Position numbers and translations under genes: made by a program
Part shown: in pieces, positions 48,605-57,687 of the stretch
Position numbering within the stretch: position 1 is the first letter of the stretch
Layout of the letters: the number at the start of each line of letters is the position of its first letter
NCBI RefSeq assembly: GCF_000214355.1
Contig: NC_015577.1
Coordinates: 1,630,453 to 1,694,452, forward strand
Reading direction: 5' to 3'
Length of the DNA: 64,000 bases
From: Leadbettera azotonutricia ZAS-9
Lineage (GTDB): Bacteria; Spirochaetota; Spirochaetia; Treponematales; Breznakiellaceae
The notes under the pieces: model-generated
Told to the model about the DNA's origin: nothing
The model's input: only the letters and a program-made list of their open reading frames with translations
The model's database searches: none

Positions 48605-50416
48605 TTATTTGACAGCGGCCTTCTTCGCGTTCCACCGCGCGATAAGACGCTGAGCTGTTTCCGAGGCGTCTTTTTTGTATTTGGGCAGTCTTTTTTCCAG
48701 TTCCGTCCGTATCTCATCTTCCCGATTCACGAGCAGCTCTTCCAGTACCTGGAAAACCCGCTTGGATTTTGCCCCAAAGAGAATGAGCGCGTCCGTAATG
48801 GGAAGCCCGGCGCTTTCACCAGATCCATCGCCTTTACCAGAAGGTTCCGACGTAAAAACAGCCTTTACCCAGTTGGGAAAATCTTCGGCTCGGTATTCCT
48901 GGCGGACGGGCTTGGCCCCGATGATGGCGAGATTGTTTTCGATATAGGCGCGTGTTTCGTCTTGGTGCAGACGGGTGTATTCCCTTATCAGTTCCGAAGG
49001 GAATGGCCCAAAAGGAACGGACCCTCCGCCTGCATGTCTTTGTGCATGCTTTACGGTGTTAAAGGCATTGTGGAAATCCTCAACACTAATACGGGCTGTA
49101 TCGGCAAAAGCTTTCGCCGTAGATTCCGCATTACACCACTGCCCGCGCAGATCCATGAGTATGCGCAGGCCTAAAGAAAAGCGGTCACTCGTATCATCGC
49201 TGCGGGAACGGAGTTTCGCAAAGGCTTTATCGAAGGCCGCATCCAGTTGAGGTATGCCGCTCTCGTAGACCGCCGCAAAGGGACGAGTATAATCATAATC
49301 TCCGGGTGTTTGGCCCAGGAAGTCGTTGTCTCTGATTTCTATAAGCTTATCCCAGTTTTTCGCCAATTCGGCCATTTCTTTTTGTCCTTCTCCGTTTTCA
49401 ATCTTTATGCTCAAAAGATACAAAGAATAGATAAAAGATTTTTTAGGCGGATCCTCCGCCGAGCGCGAAGCACGAAGGTTCCCCTCCGGATGGGGAATAT
49501 CGTCAGTTATCTTTTTACCATCAAGCTGCCAATAGAAAGCCCGGTAGGTTTTTTCAAAGAGAGCGGGGTTTTCTTTATAAAATTTTCGCAAATGTTCAGC
49601 CAGTTCGGCGGGGCTTTTGGGTAGGTCCTTCAGTTTTGTTTCGTTCATGCTTCCCTGGAGGAGAAGTATTTCAAACCATTCGTCCGCGATGCCGATCTTT
49701 TTACCAATCTCCCAAAGTTCATCCATTGTATAGGGGTTTTCGGGAAAGCTCATGTCAAAAAAGATGCAGCGACGAAATTTTTGCAGCGCGGGGGAAAGGT
49801 CGCCCGCAACGACGGCGGCGCGCCTGGCGCAGCGCTGAGAAAACCAGTATGCCTTTTCGCTGTCCTTGTCCCATTCGGCAAGCTGATTTTCCACAAAGCC
49901 TTCAATAAGGGGAATAAAACTTTTATATTTAGCCGGGTCTTCCACCGCAAGTTCCGCCGCTATCGCCATGTTGGGGGCGTAGAGTTTTTTGTTCGGGCCT
50001 ATTTTGCTTATCTGCGCTTCCAGAAAGGCTTTTGTCTCATCGGGATAGTATTTGTAAATGGTCCAGGGATCCATGGTGGGCGATTCTTCTATACCGCAAT
50101 ACACATCCTCGAAAGGGACACCCAGTGAGTGCAGCACTCGAATACCCGCCTCATGGTAGGGTATACTTTCCTTGGGCATGGAAAGAACCACTGCCTTGAG
50201 TATGTGCAGGGCCAGAGCATCGTTTTTGCCGCCAAGCTCAAGCTCTATGTCCTCGGGGAAATTGGAGCGCTCATAAACGGGGCGATGGCGGGAGGAGACA
50301 ATCCCTTCGGGCCAGGGGCCGGTTCCCTTGGTATAGGCTTTGAATTCTTCCATCTTCTGGGGTTTGCAATCCCTGATGTATCGCCAATACTCGTCTATCA
50401 GTGCTTTTTCAGTCAT
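48605..50416 (-). CDS. Large helical-repeat protein, paralogue 3 (603 aa), last gene of the MoxR operon
   Basis: It is paralogous to the proteins at 39987 and 46969: FKAYTKGTGPWPEGIVSSR near the start, PFAAVYESGIPQLDAAFDKA in the middle, LFGAKSKRVFQVLEELLVNR and TAQRLIARWNAKKAAVK at the end. It is a helical solenoid-like protein of unknown function. The RBS GGAGG lies five bases before ATG 50416, only 21 bases after the small upstream gene. It therefore probably belongs to the MoxR-DUF5682-VWA-SWIM operon, which links the paralogue family to that system. Confidence 0.8.
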   Translation of the reverse strand: MTEKALIDEYWRYIRDCKPQKMEEFKAYTKGTGPWPEGIVSSRHRPVYERSNFPEDIELELGGKNDALALHILKAVVLSMPKESIPYHEAGIRVLHSLGVPFEDVYCGIEESPTMDPWTIYKYYPDETKAFLEAQISKIGPNKKLYAPNMAIAAELAVEDPAKYKSFIPLIEGFVENQLAEWDKDSEKAYWFSQRCARRAAVVAGDLSPALQKFRRCIFFDMSFPENPYTMDELWEIGKKIGIADEWFEILLLQGSMNETKLKDLPKSPAELAEHLRKFYKENPALFEKTYRAFYWQLDGKKITDDIPHPEGNLRASRSAEDPPKKSFIYSLYLLSIKIENGEGQKEMAELAKNWDKLIEIRDNDFLGQTPGDYDYTRPFAAVYESGIPQLDAAFDKAFAKLRSRSDDTSDRFSLGLRILMDLRGQWCNAESTAKAFADTARISVEDFHNAFNTVKHAQRHAGGGSVPFGPFPSELIREYTRLHQDETRAYIENNLAIIGAKPVRQEYRAEDFPNWVKAVFTSEPSGKGDGSGESAGLPITDALILFGAKSKRVFQVLEELLVNREDEIRTELEKRLPKYKKDASETAQRLIARWNAKKAAVK

Positions 50417-50437
50417 GGAGGCCTCCGACTAGATTCA

Positions 50438-50737
50438 TTATAGCATATTCCCCAAGATGTTTTTGTTGTAAAAGTCCAGGGCGCAGAGGAGTTTCAAAGC
50501 TTGTTCGCTTTTTTCCCCGGGATCCACTGCGTTGGATGTACCGGCTCGGTAGTTCCTGAGGGAAGCGGCGAATTGGTTTATCAGCGCCGCGCCTCTTTCC
50601 ATACCCAGTTCCTTCGCCGTCCCTTCAAAAAGGGTAAGTTTTTCCAGAATTTCCGGATGAACATTTTTCAGTCCCGAAAAACAAATATCAGAGAGCAGGG
50701 TTTCAAGTTCATGGCATAGCTTTTCAAGGGCGTTCAT
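50438..50737 (-). CDS. Small helical protein of the MoxR operon
   Basis: 99 aa, helical and charged (MNALEKLCHELETLLSDICF to FYNKNILGNML), with no recognised domain. ATG 50737 overlaps the stop of the SWIM gene (ATGA), so it is translationally coupled and surely real. A small helical subunit bound to the SWIM or helical-repeat protein is plausible. No function can be assigned. Confidence 0.75.
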   Translation of the reverse strand: MNALEKLCHELETLLSDICFSGLKNVHPEILEKLTLFEGTAKELGMERGAALINQFAASLRNYRAGTSNAVDPGEKSEQALKLLCALDFYNKNILGNML

Positions 50738-52542
50738 GGCTGCGCCTCCGGAGTGCCAGTTTCGGGAACGTCGGTCTTGGGTGGGGCAGAAAAGTAGAAA
50801 TTTTCTACCCCCGCGCAGGTGATCATGCTGAGGGGGATAAAACCCTGAGGGCCGGTTTCGCCGATAAAGCAGCGGCGGGTAAAATTCATTTTTGCCAATG
50901 CCTCGATATATTTTATGGCGCCCTTGTTGATCGCCGAATAGCTGATAAAGGCGGGAAGCCCATCACCGCCGGAGTTTATCGTAAAGGTCAGCTTTTGGTT
51001 TACCCTGTCATATTCGCAGTTAGTGATGCTCTCGGCGATCGCAAAACGGTATTTACGTCCTGAGTTCTTTTCAAAGTAATCATACACAAGTGTTTTTTCA
51101 ATTTCCCCCTCCGAAACAGGGGAGCTTTCCGCAACAATGCTGTCTTTCATTTCGTCAATTTTTTCCAAGGTGGTCTTTCCCTGGAAGGAATAGTGAGTCC
51201 CCCTGGATGAAGAAAGCCTCCCTTCATCATTAAGCTTGAAGTTCCGCAGGGTAAAAGCGCTTCGTGAAATGGTTTGAAGGGAATTGTCTGTGTCCCAGTG
51301 AGCGTTCTCTTCCCGATTTTTCGTACTAGTCATCAGGGATTTGAGACCCTGAAAATTTGTCATGCTTTGTGTTCCCTCATAAAAATCCGCCATGCTCACC
51401 GTATAAGTTCTAAAGACGTTTTTTTCATTATGAAAAACGAGGACCGTAACCCCCGCATAACCGGAGCGGGTCTGCCAGGGATGGGCGCCGAGGCCGATAA
51501 AGTGTCCCAGGGGCAGAGTTCGGTACACGCTGCGGCTCTTTTCGATAAGGGCTGTCCGGCGTTCGGTATCCTCGGGACGGGCGAGGATCAGGGAAATCGT
51601 GGTGTAGATGCGGGAAAGGGTGGAGAAGGTCCGCGTGGGATCAAAGGCGGCGTTCTTTGCCCCCATGTTTTCCATGTCCGTGGCGGCGCTCCTGAAAAGC
51701 CGGGAGAGGTTGCCAATCCCGGCGCCTTCGAGTTTGAGCGAAAGCTGCCGGGCCCCCTCAATGTCCGTATCATCCGCAGACATAAGCCCCTTGTCGATGA
51801 GGGAACCTGTATAGGCCCTGGCGTTTTCCAGAAGGCTTAGGAACGATATTCCGGTTCCGGTGGAAGCGTTTAGTCCTGCAGCGAACTCCGCATCAAGGTC
51901 GATAAGCTCCCGCTCTTTTTGAAAAGCCAGTATGGCAATCAGGCGGTGCAGGCAGAGTCCCTTCTCCCCGCACTTGCAGACCGATGCGCCTATGCTCTCC
52001 TCCCGGGGAAAGTAGACCGTGATGTCAAAAGCTTCTATATAAATAGCCAGCATTTCGCCGCTTTCCTGTCCGCCGGAGAATTCCACTTCAAAATCTTCGC
52101 GCAAAAAATTCAGGGCCGCTTCGTAGTTTTTCTTTCCTCCTTCTTTTTTGAGGGTCTCAAGGCTGATCTGTTCCAACTCGGAAAAGTCCGCAGCCTGTTC
52201 GGTTTCAACAGCGGCTTGCTGCCGCGCAAGTTCTTCTGCAGCAAAGAGGGCCATAACGATATGTCGGCAGGTGGTCCCGGCGGGGCAGCTGCAGCGGCTT
52301 TGTGCAATGTTCCTGTCGAGAATGACTTTGACATCGCCAAAATTTACTGCGAGCCGGCCTTCTTCTGCGGAAAGCGTTACCGAATCGGTCAGGGCATCGT
52401 AGTCCCTGCGGGAACGATTGTAGACGCCCCTGTTGGTCAGGGTAAGGAGAAAGCCCTCTTCCGCAAAGACCTTGAAAGCAGGGGCAAGGGCGGCGGCTTC
52501 CGGGCTGGCGCTTAAATTCACGAGATCACCTTCCCTATCCAT
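50734..52542 (-). CDS. Protein with two SWIM zinc-finger motifs
   Basis: 602 aa. It has two C-x-C-x(5)-C-x-H SWIM motifs: C84/C86/C92/H94 (CSCPAGTTCRH) and C189/C191/C197/H199 (CKCGEKGLCLH). SWIM domains bind DNA or proteins. The C-terminal 350 residues are unnamed. It overlaps the VWA gene by 25 bases. An alternative start GTG at 52521 follows AAGGTGATC, which matches the anti-Shine-Dalgarno well and overlaps the VWA stop as GTGA; either start is possible. SWIM proteins are regular partners of MoxR-VWA pairs (known pattern). Confidence 0.85.
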   Translation of the reverse strand: MDREGDLVNLSASPEAAALAPAFKVFAEEGFLLTLTNRGVYNRSRRDYDALTDSVTLSAEEGRLAVNFGDVKVILDRNIAQSRCSCPAGTTCRHIVMALFAAEELARQQAAVETEQAADFSELEQISLETLKKEGGKKNYEAALNFLREDFEVEFSGGQESGEMLAIYIEAFDITVYFPREESIGASVCKCGEKGLCLHRLIAILAFQKERELIDLDAEFAAGLNASTGTGISFLSLLENARAYTGSLIDKGLMSADDTDIEGARQLSLKLEGAGIGNLSRLFRSAATDMENMGAKNAAFDPTRTFSTLSRIYTTISLILARPEDTERRTALIEKSRSVYRTLPLGHFIGLGAHPWQTRSGYAGVTVLVFHNEKNVFRTYTVSMADFYEGTQSMTNFQGLKSLMTSTKNREENAHWDTDNSLQTISRSAFTLRNFKLNDEGRLSSSRGTHYSFQGKTTLEKIDEMKDSIVAESSPVSEGEIEKTLVYDYFEKNSGRKYRFAIAESITNCEYDRVNQKLTFTINSGGDGLPAFISYSAINKGAIKYIEALAKMNFTRRCFIGETGPQGFIPLSMITCAGVENFYFSAPPKTDVPETGTPEAQP

Positions 52543-53717
52543 TCGGCGAGATCTTCCGGGGTAATGGCGGCAACGCTTGCGCCCATCTTTGCAAAATGGA
52601 GGGCGGCGTTCTTGTCATAAACACTGGAAGCCTGATAATCCAGTGCAGGGAGTACAAAGAGTTTTGCCCCCGATTCGATGATGTCTCGGGAACTTTTATA
52701 CATGAGCCGGTAATCGCTGCCGTCGTAAAGATCGCTCACCAATACTACCATCGTTTTCTGCGGGGCAGTGATAAGTTTTTTTGCGTACTCCAGAGCGCCG
52801 TTAATATCGGTCCCCCCGCCAAGCTGAACCTTCATCAGTATTCCTACAGGATCGTCGATATGATCGCTTAGGTCCACGAGGGAGGTATCGAAGATTACAA
52901 GCTTTACCGCCAGGAAGGGGAGCTTTGCAAAGATGCTGGCCATCACCGATGAATAGATCACAGAATCCAGCATACTGCCGCTTTCGTCCACAAGGATGAT
53001 GATGTTCCAGGGATTGTAGCGCCGGACATTTTGGGTAAAGTAGAGCCGTTCCGCCACAATGGTTTTATATTCAGCGTTGTAATGCTTTAAGTTTTTTCCG
53101 ATAGTCCGCTTAAAATCAAAGTTGCGGAAAATTTTATAACTAGTGCTTGAGTTGGGAAGCTTCTTCCCGAGGAAGGTCCGCCTTACCTGGGTCTCCAATT
53201 TTTTCTGAATCTCCCGTATCACCTTTTCTACAATTTGATAGGCCAGGGATTTAACACTTTCAGGGATGATGTGTTTGAATGTGAGTATGTTCTTGAGGAG
53301 ATCCAGGTTCGGCTCCATGGTTTTAAGAACCTCTGGGTCGGTGAGGATTTCGGTGAGGTGGTACCGGTCCAGAGCTTCCTTCTGCATGAGCTCCACTGTC
53401 CGCCGGGGGAATAATTTTTGTATCTTTGCGATCCATCCGGGTATGGTCAGCCGGCTTCCGCCCTTGCCGCCTCTGCGACCCACAGCTGCGCCTTGCCCAT
53501 TTTCCCCTTCTCCGTCACCATCGCCCTCATCATCCCGTATACCCTGACCGGGACCGTATTCCCTGCCGTAGAGAAATTCCAGCGCCTCGTTGAGTTCTTG
53601 ATCATCGCCGTCCAGGGGCAGGGCGTCTTCGGCAAAATCGCCGAGTATGAGTCGCCAGCGGGCCGCTTGCAAAGCTGCCGGTGGGCCTTTTGATGACGGA
53701 TTATTTACATCACTCAT
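52518..53717 (-). CDS. VWA-domain protein (CoxE-like)
   Basis: 399 aa from ATG 53717; a longer frame from 53732 is less likely because 53717 overlaps the upstream stop as ATGA. The C-terminal half is a von Willebrand factor A domain. Its MIDAS reads IIILVDESGSM (D244-x-S246-x-S248), with the later Thr/Asp in GGGTDINGALEYA and VVLVSDLYDG. The N-terminal half is helical with an acidic/Gly-rich stretch (DDEGDGDGEGENGQG). VWA proteins act with MoxR AAA+ ATPases in metal-dependent remodelling or activation of targets. Third gene of the operon. Confidence 0.92.
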   Translation of the reverse strand: MSDVNNPSSKGPPAALQAARWRLILGDFAEDALPLDGDDQELNEALEFLYGREYGPGQGIRDDEGDGDGEGENGQGAAVGRRGGKGGSRLTIPGWIAKIQKLFPRRTVELMQKEALDRYHLTEILTDPEVLKTMEPNLDLLKNILTFKHIIPESVKSLAYQIVEKVIREIQKKLETQVRRTFLGKKLPNSSTSYKIFRNFDFKRTIGKNLKHYNAEYKTIVAERLYFTQNVRRYNPWNIIILVDESGSMLDSVIYSSVMASIFAKLPFLAVKLVIFDTSLVDLSDHIDDPVGILMKVQLGGGTDINGALEYAKKLITAPQKTMVVLVSDLYDGSDYRLMYKSSRDIIESGAKLFVLPALDYQASSVYDKNAALHFAKMGASVAAITPEDLAEWIGKVIS

Positions 53718-56185
53718 TGCATTATACCCCACTTGTCCATTGCCGCCGCCGCCAGTTTGTCCAACCGCATACCCAGGCTTAGTTCTTCCTGGCTGACAAT
53801 TTCTGTGCGGACAACATCGCTAGCGAAAAGGCCGTGGAGCTTGGCGATCATGCGGCCCAGCCGATCGGTTTCCGTTGGGAGGAATGAGGTGAAGGCCTGG
53901 CGAAAATTGGGGAGCAGGGTGAGGAATTCATCGTCGTCCATGCGGGCTATCACCCGGTCGATTTCTTCCAGAATAGGTTGGCCCGCAAAAAGAGCGTCCC
54001 GTCCCAGAAGAAAAACGCCGCCTATGAAAGAGGCCGCCTCGTCCGGGATTTCCTGGGAAGAAACCAGCCGTGCGTTGATACGCTGCGCAAGTTCAGCCAT
54101 GTCGATGCGGCCCTGCTTTTCGTGGATAGCCAAAAGGGCACCGTAGAAACGGCTATTGCAGAAGCCCTCGTTCAGAATCGCCTCCACCTGATCCGCTAAA
54201 AGACGGGGGTTGCAGACAGTGGGTTCCTCAACCGTGAGGGCGTAAAGGGAGCGGAGGCTTTCGCAGGTTTTCTGTTCATCATCGCCGCTGGTGTTACGGC
54301 CCGCTTCCATAAGGTCCACTCCCCGGCGGTAACAGCGGGCGATGAGAGGGAGGAGAAAGGCATCCGGCTCCGAGCAGAGCATTGTTTCCAGATTCTTGAG
54401 ATAGCGGAGGCTCCCCAGACAGGAAACGGCGCTGATGAAATTCCCCTCCCGGTCAAGGACCTCGTCTATCTCGTCCCGCCAGGTATCGTAAAAACTTTCA
54501 AGGCCCATCACTTCCGCTGCGATGAGGAGCTTTCCTGCTTCCTCAGCGGTCATGCTATCCCGGAACTGCCTGGCCGCTATTGTCCCGCAGGCTTCGGCGA
54601 TGGTGGCGCCGTATACGCTTTGGTCAATCAGGGCGGTCTCCACCTGGGGGCTGAAACGGAAAGTCCAGATCTCCCGGACCAGGTTTTTTGAAGCGCCGGT
54701 GACATAATCAGGCCCTGAACTGCGTTTGCAAAACCCGGTTTCGAGAAAACTCATCTGATGGAAAAACTGGCTCTTCCGGTAATGGCCGCTCTTTTTCAGA
54801 ATGTCCAGGGTGATTTCCTTCTGGAGTATAGTATCGGTTTTGATCCTGAACTCCCGGCAAAGCTCGCGGAAGTTCTGTACCAGGGGCGGAACAATGGTAT
54901 CCGATGTCGAAGCGACCTTCCCCGCGCCAAGACCGGAAAGAATGCGCAGGAGGTAATCCAATTCCGCAGTAACGGTCTGGTTAATGTCCCCCTTTACAAA
55001 AGCGCTCCGCACCCCGTCGATAAGGTCGTACACTCCCGGCGCTTTTTTCCCCCGGAGACTCGCAAGAGATTTTGCCATACCAAGGGCATTCACCTCGTCG
55101 GGAATGGACACGGGATTTTTCCCCCGTAAAAAGCGGGCAGTCCTGATGATGAATTCCAGTGCGGCATTGTCAAAAACAGTATTACTGACGCCCGCTCCTG
55201 CGGCGAACTGTTTCCATATCTCCTGATAATAAGCGGGAAAGGGCATCCCCGCCGCATACCCCTTGCGGCCGTCCATCTCGGCAAAGGTATAAGGCATGAG
55301 GTAAACCGCAGTGTTGTTTTTGTCGTAGCCCCGCAGATCGGAAACCGCAGCGCCGTTACCATTACTGTCAGCGCCGCTTCCCCCGGCGTCTACGTTCAGA
55401 ATATCCATCAGCCCCGGCACATGAAAAGCCCCGCACACCACCAAAACTTTTTGGTACTTCTTCATCGCCCCAGCGATATGCTCGGCCATACAAGTTTCCC
55501 GCAACAGGTTTTCCAGCCTATCCCCTGAGATCCCTGCATTCTCTTCGTTTTTCCCCGTGTCCTCAGCCATCCGCATAAAACTCGCCATATAAAACATAGC
55601 CCGTACAAAAGCCCCGGTCTCCATATCCGCGCCGGGAATTTCATAGCAAGCTTCCCAGAATTCCGCATAAGTCCTGAACCCCGCTTTTTTTGCGGCAAGG
55701 GCAGAATAGGAATTAACTTCGTATTCAGTATCTTCATTATACCTATAGCGGGTATCGGTCTCCTCTTTTCGGTTTACCAAAAGTGCCGCATATGGCAGAT
55801 CGATGAAAGCGGCTGGAATCCCCAGGCCCGCCGCCATTTTGATGGCGATGTATTCCGGGGAATATTCGAGAAAGGGATAATAGGCCCGGTACTTTTCCTG
55901 CTCGCCGCTAATCAGCTCTTCCTTGTCATCGTAACTGTAGTAGATACAGAAGGGCGGGGCCGATCCGGCATTGGCGATATAGGGAATAAGCCTATCCGCA
56001 TCCGAAGGCCCTTCGATAAGGATGATGTCCGGCTTGTAGCGGCTTATGGTTTTTTGCAGATGCACGGAGCAGGCAGGGGAGTGGTGGCGCACCGGAAAGT
56101 AGAGGAGCGATGAAGAAAAATCAAAGGCCCGGCAATACCGTTCCTCTACTTGATTACCCTGCGGCTCTCGTAGTATTCCTGCCAT
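53714..56185 (-). CDS. DUF5682-like protein of the MoxR-VWA system
   Basis: 823 aa. The N-terminal region (about 25-270) carries YFPVRHHSPACS, IILIEGPSDADRLIPYI and VVCGAFHVPGL, the set of conserved His/Glu motifs of DUF5682, distantly like TraB/ChaN folds. The remainder is helical. The family sits with MoxR, VWA and SWIM genes in many bacteria (from memory). It has been suspected to be an effector or substrate-binding component, but no activity is known to me. ATG 56185 follows GGGAGGG and overlaps the MoxR gene by 40 bases. No later start is better. Confidence 0.82.
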   Translation of the reverse strand: MAGILREPQGNQVEERYCRAFDFSSSLLYFPVRHHSPACSVHLQKTISRYKPDIILIEGPSDADRLIPYIANAGSAPPFCIYYSYDDKEELISGEQEKYRAYYPFLEYSPEYIAIKMAAGLGIPAAFIDLPYAALLVNRKEETDTRYRYNEDTEYEVNSYSALAAKKAGFRTYAEFWEACYEIPGADMETGAFVRAMFYMASFMRMAEDTGKNEENAGISGDRLENLLRETCMAEHIAGAMKKYQKVLVVCGAFHVPGLMDILNVDAGGSGADSNGNGAAVSDLRGYDKNNTAVYLMPYTFAEMDGRKGYAAGMPFPAYYQEIWKQFAAGAGVSNTVFDNAALEFIIRTARFLRGKNPVSIPDEVNALGMAKSLASLRGKKAPGVYDLIDGVRSAFVKGDINQTVTAELDYLLRILSGLGAGKVASTSDTIVPPLVQNFRELCREFRIKTDTILQKEITLDILKKSGHYRKSQFFHQMSFLETGFCKRSSGPDYVTGASKNLVREIWTFRFSPQVETALIDQSVYGATIAEACGTIAARQFRDSMTAEEAGKLLIAAEVMGLESFYDTWRDEIDEVLDREGNFISAVSCLGSLRYLKNLETMLCSEPDAFLLPLIARCYRRGVDLMEAGRNTSGDDEQKTCESLRSLYALTVEEPTVCNPRLLADQVEAILNEGFCNSRFYGALLAIHEKQGRIDMAELAQRINARLVSSQEIPDEAASFIGGVFLLGRDALFAGQPILEEIDRVIARMDDDEFLTLLPNFRQAFTSFLPTETDRLGRMIAKLHGLFASDVVRTEIVSQEELSLGMRLDKLAAAAMDKWGIMQ

Positions 56186-57261
56186 ATCCCTCCCAGCCGT
56201 TCCGCCTTGAGTTTAACCGCGCCTGAAAAATAGTCCTTCAGCTTGGGCAGGTCATCCCGATTCTCCTTCATCACCGCCCCCAAAAGATTTTCCGTCAGGT
56301 TCTGCATGCGTATCTTGCCGTCCCGGTAGTAGTGGGCGTCCAGGGCGGACTGAAAATAAACAGAGACCGCCTCTGCAGTGCTCATCACTGCGTCGAGTTT
56401 CTGTATCTTCGCCTTTTCAAAGGAAGCACCGGAACGCAGCTCATTATAGGTAGTTGAAAGAACCTCCACCACATCATCCTGAATCTGCATTTCCACCCCC
56501 GAGGATGCAAAAAGATCCGCGCACTGTTCGGAAATGATCCTCCCCTCAAGCTGGACGCTCTTGACCGCTTCCACAGTTTCAAAATTGAAACGCCGCTTTA
56601 AGGCGCTGGACATTTCGTTGATCCCTTTGTCCCGGGTGTTCGCAGTAGCGATGATGTTGAACCCCCTCATGGCAAAGCGCACCCCTTCTGCGCCGAACTC
56701 GGGAATATGCAGCACCCGATCGCTCATGATGCTGATAAGGCTGTCCTGTATCTCCAGGGGGCAGCGGGTAATTTCCTCAAAGCGGGTGATAAGCCCCTTT
56801 TCCATGCCGATATAAACCGGCCCCGGCACCAGGGCTTCCGGCACGGGCCCTTTGGCAAGGAGCATAGCGTAATTCCAGGAATACTTGATGCCGTCCTCGC
56901 TGGTTCCCGCAGTTCCCTGGATCGTATTGGCGCTGTTCCCGGAAATCCCCGCAGCGAGCAATTCCGAAAGCATGGACTTGGCCGTCCCCGGTTCCCCCAC
57001 CAGCATGAGCCCCCGGTTCCCCGCCAGGGTCACGATAGCCCGCTCCACCAGAGCGTCGTCGCCGTAGAATTTTTGTGTGACCGTCACCTTCTCTTTGCCC
57101 AACAGGAGGGGCTTATTGGCGCCGAGTATAAAAGCCCGCACCCCACGGGGTGAGAGCGCCCAGTTGGCCGGCTTGCCCCCGGAATCGTTGGCCTTGAGGG
57201 CTTCCAGTTCTTCCTTGAAGCGGGTCTCCGCAAGGGGCCGTTGGATGTTGTTTGAGTCCAT
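56146..57261 (-). CDS. MoxR-type AAA+ ATPase
   Basis: 371 aa. Walker A is GEPGTAKS at residues 89-96, with ERAIVTLAGNRGLMLVGEPG leading into it. The MoxR-typical segment GLITRFEEITRCPLEIQDSL and sensor 1 in NIIATANTRDKGINEMSSAL (Asn) follow, then the arginine-rich LKRRFNFE. MoxR ATPases remodel or activate partner proteins together with VWA proteins, here the third gene of the operon. It is the first gene of the leftward operon. No clear promoter was found in the GC-rich hairpin region upstream. Confidence 0.93.
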   Translation of the reverse strand: MDSNNIQRPLAETRFKEELEALKANDSGGKPANWALSPRGVRAFILGANKPLLLGKEKVTVTQKFYGDDALVERAIVTLAGNRGLMLVGEPGTAKSMLSELLAAGISGNSANTIQGTAGTSEDGIKYSWNYAMLLAKGPVPEALVPGPVYIGMEKGLITRFEEITRCPLEIQDSLISIMSDRVLHIPEFGAEGVRFAMRGFNIIATANTRDKGINEMSSALKRRFNFETVEAVKSVQLEGRIISEQCADLFASSGVEMQIQDDVVEVLSTTYNELRSGASFEKAKIQKLDAVMSTAEAVSVYFQSALDAHYYRDGKIRMQNLTENLLGAVMKENRDDLPKLKDYFSGAVKLKAERLGGIWQEYYESRRVIK

Positions 57262-57322
57262 GGTCTACTATAAGTAATTTCATGTTGAACGCACAAGCCC
57301 TTCAAATTTTGTAGAAATAGAA

Positions 57323-57447
57323 GAGGGGGAAGTCTCCCCCCTCGCTCCAAACGCCTGCGGCGTTTTCCGCTGCCCCCCTCAGCGGGGGTTCCACCCCCGC
57401 AACGCCCCCGGAAGACGTCGGCCACCTTTGCTATGCCGCCAAAGGTG
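57323..57447. repeat. Cluster of four perfect hairpins between the MoxR operon and the cassette array
   Basis: GAGGGGGA/TCCCCCCTC (57323-57343, one extra C on the right arm), AAACGCC-TGC-GGCGTTT (57349-57365), GCGGGGGT-TCC-ACCCCCGC (57382-57400) and CACCTTTG-N9-CAAAGGTG (57423-57447) follow one another. The region is GC-rich against an AT-rich cassette side. One could be a terminator (GGCGTTTT). As a whole it may be a structured RNA or a folded recombination site. Bases 57262-57322 and 57448-57571 show no gene; GTATAAC at 57509 resembles an attC end. Confidence 0.5.
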
Positions 57448-57620
57448 ACTGGCACCCTCGACGATTTCGACCCGGATGATGATTGATTCCTTCTGTTCCG
57501 CCTGGAGAGTATAACCAATGCACGTATATTATCATTGGCTGGGGATATTATACGAAATACGCATAAAAGGAGTTAGACGCAATTTGGGCTGAATATTTCG
57601 AGAATATTATAAAAAAATAC

Positions 57621-57649
57621 TTGATAAAATAATAAAATTATTCGATACT
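57621..57649 (+). promoter_or_regulatory. Promoter of cassette A gene
   Basis: TTGATA (57621-57626), 17 nt, GATACT (57644-57649); RBS AAAGGAG at 57676-57682. Confidence 0.6.
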
Positions 57650-57687
57650 AATAAAAGTATAGACCAAAATAGTTAAAGGAGAAAACT

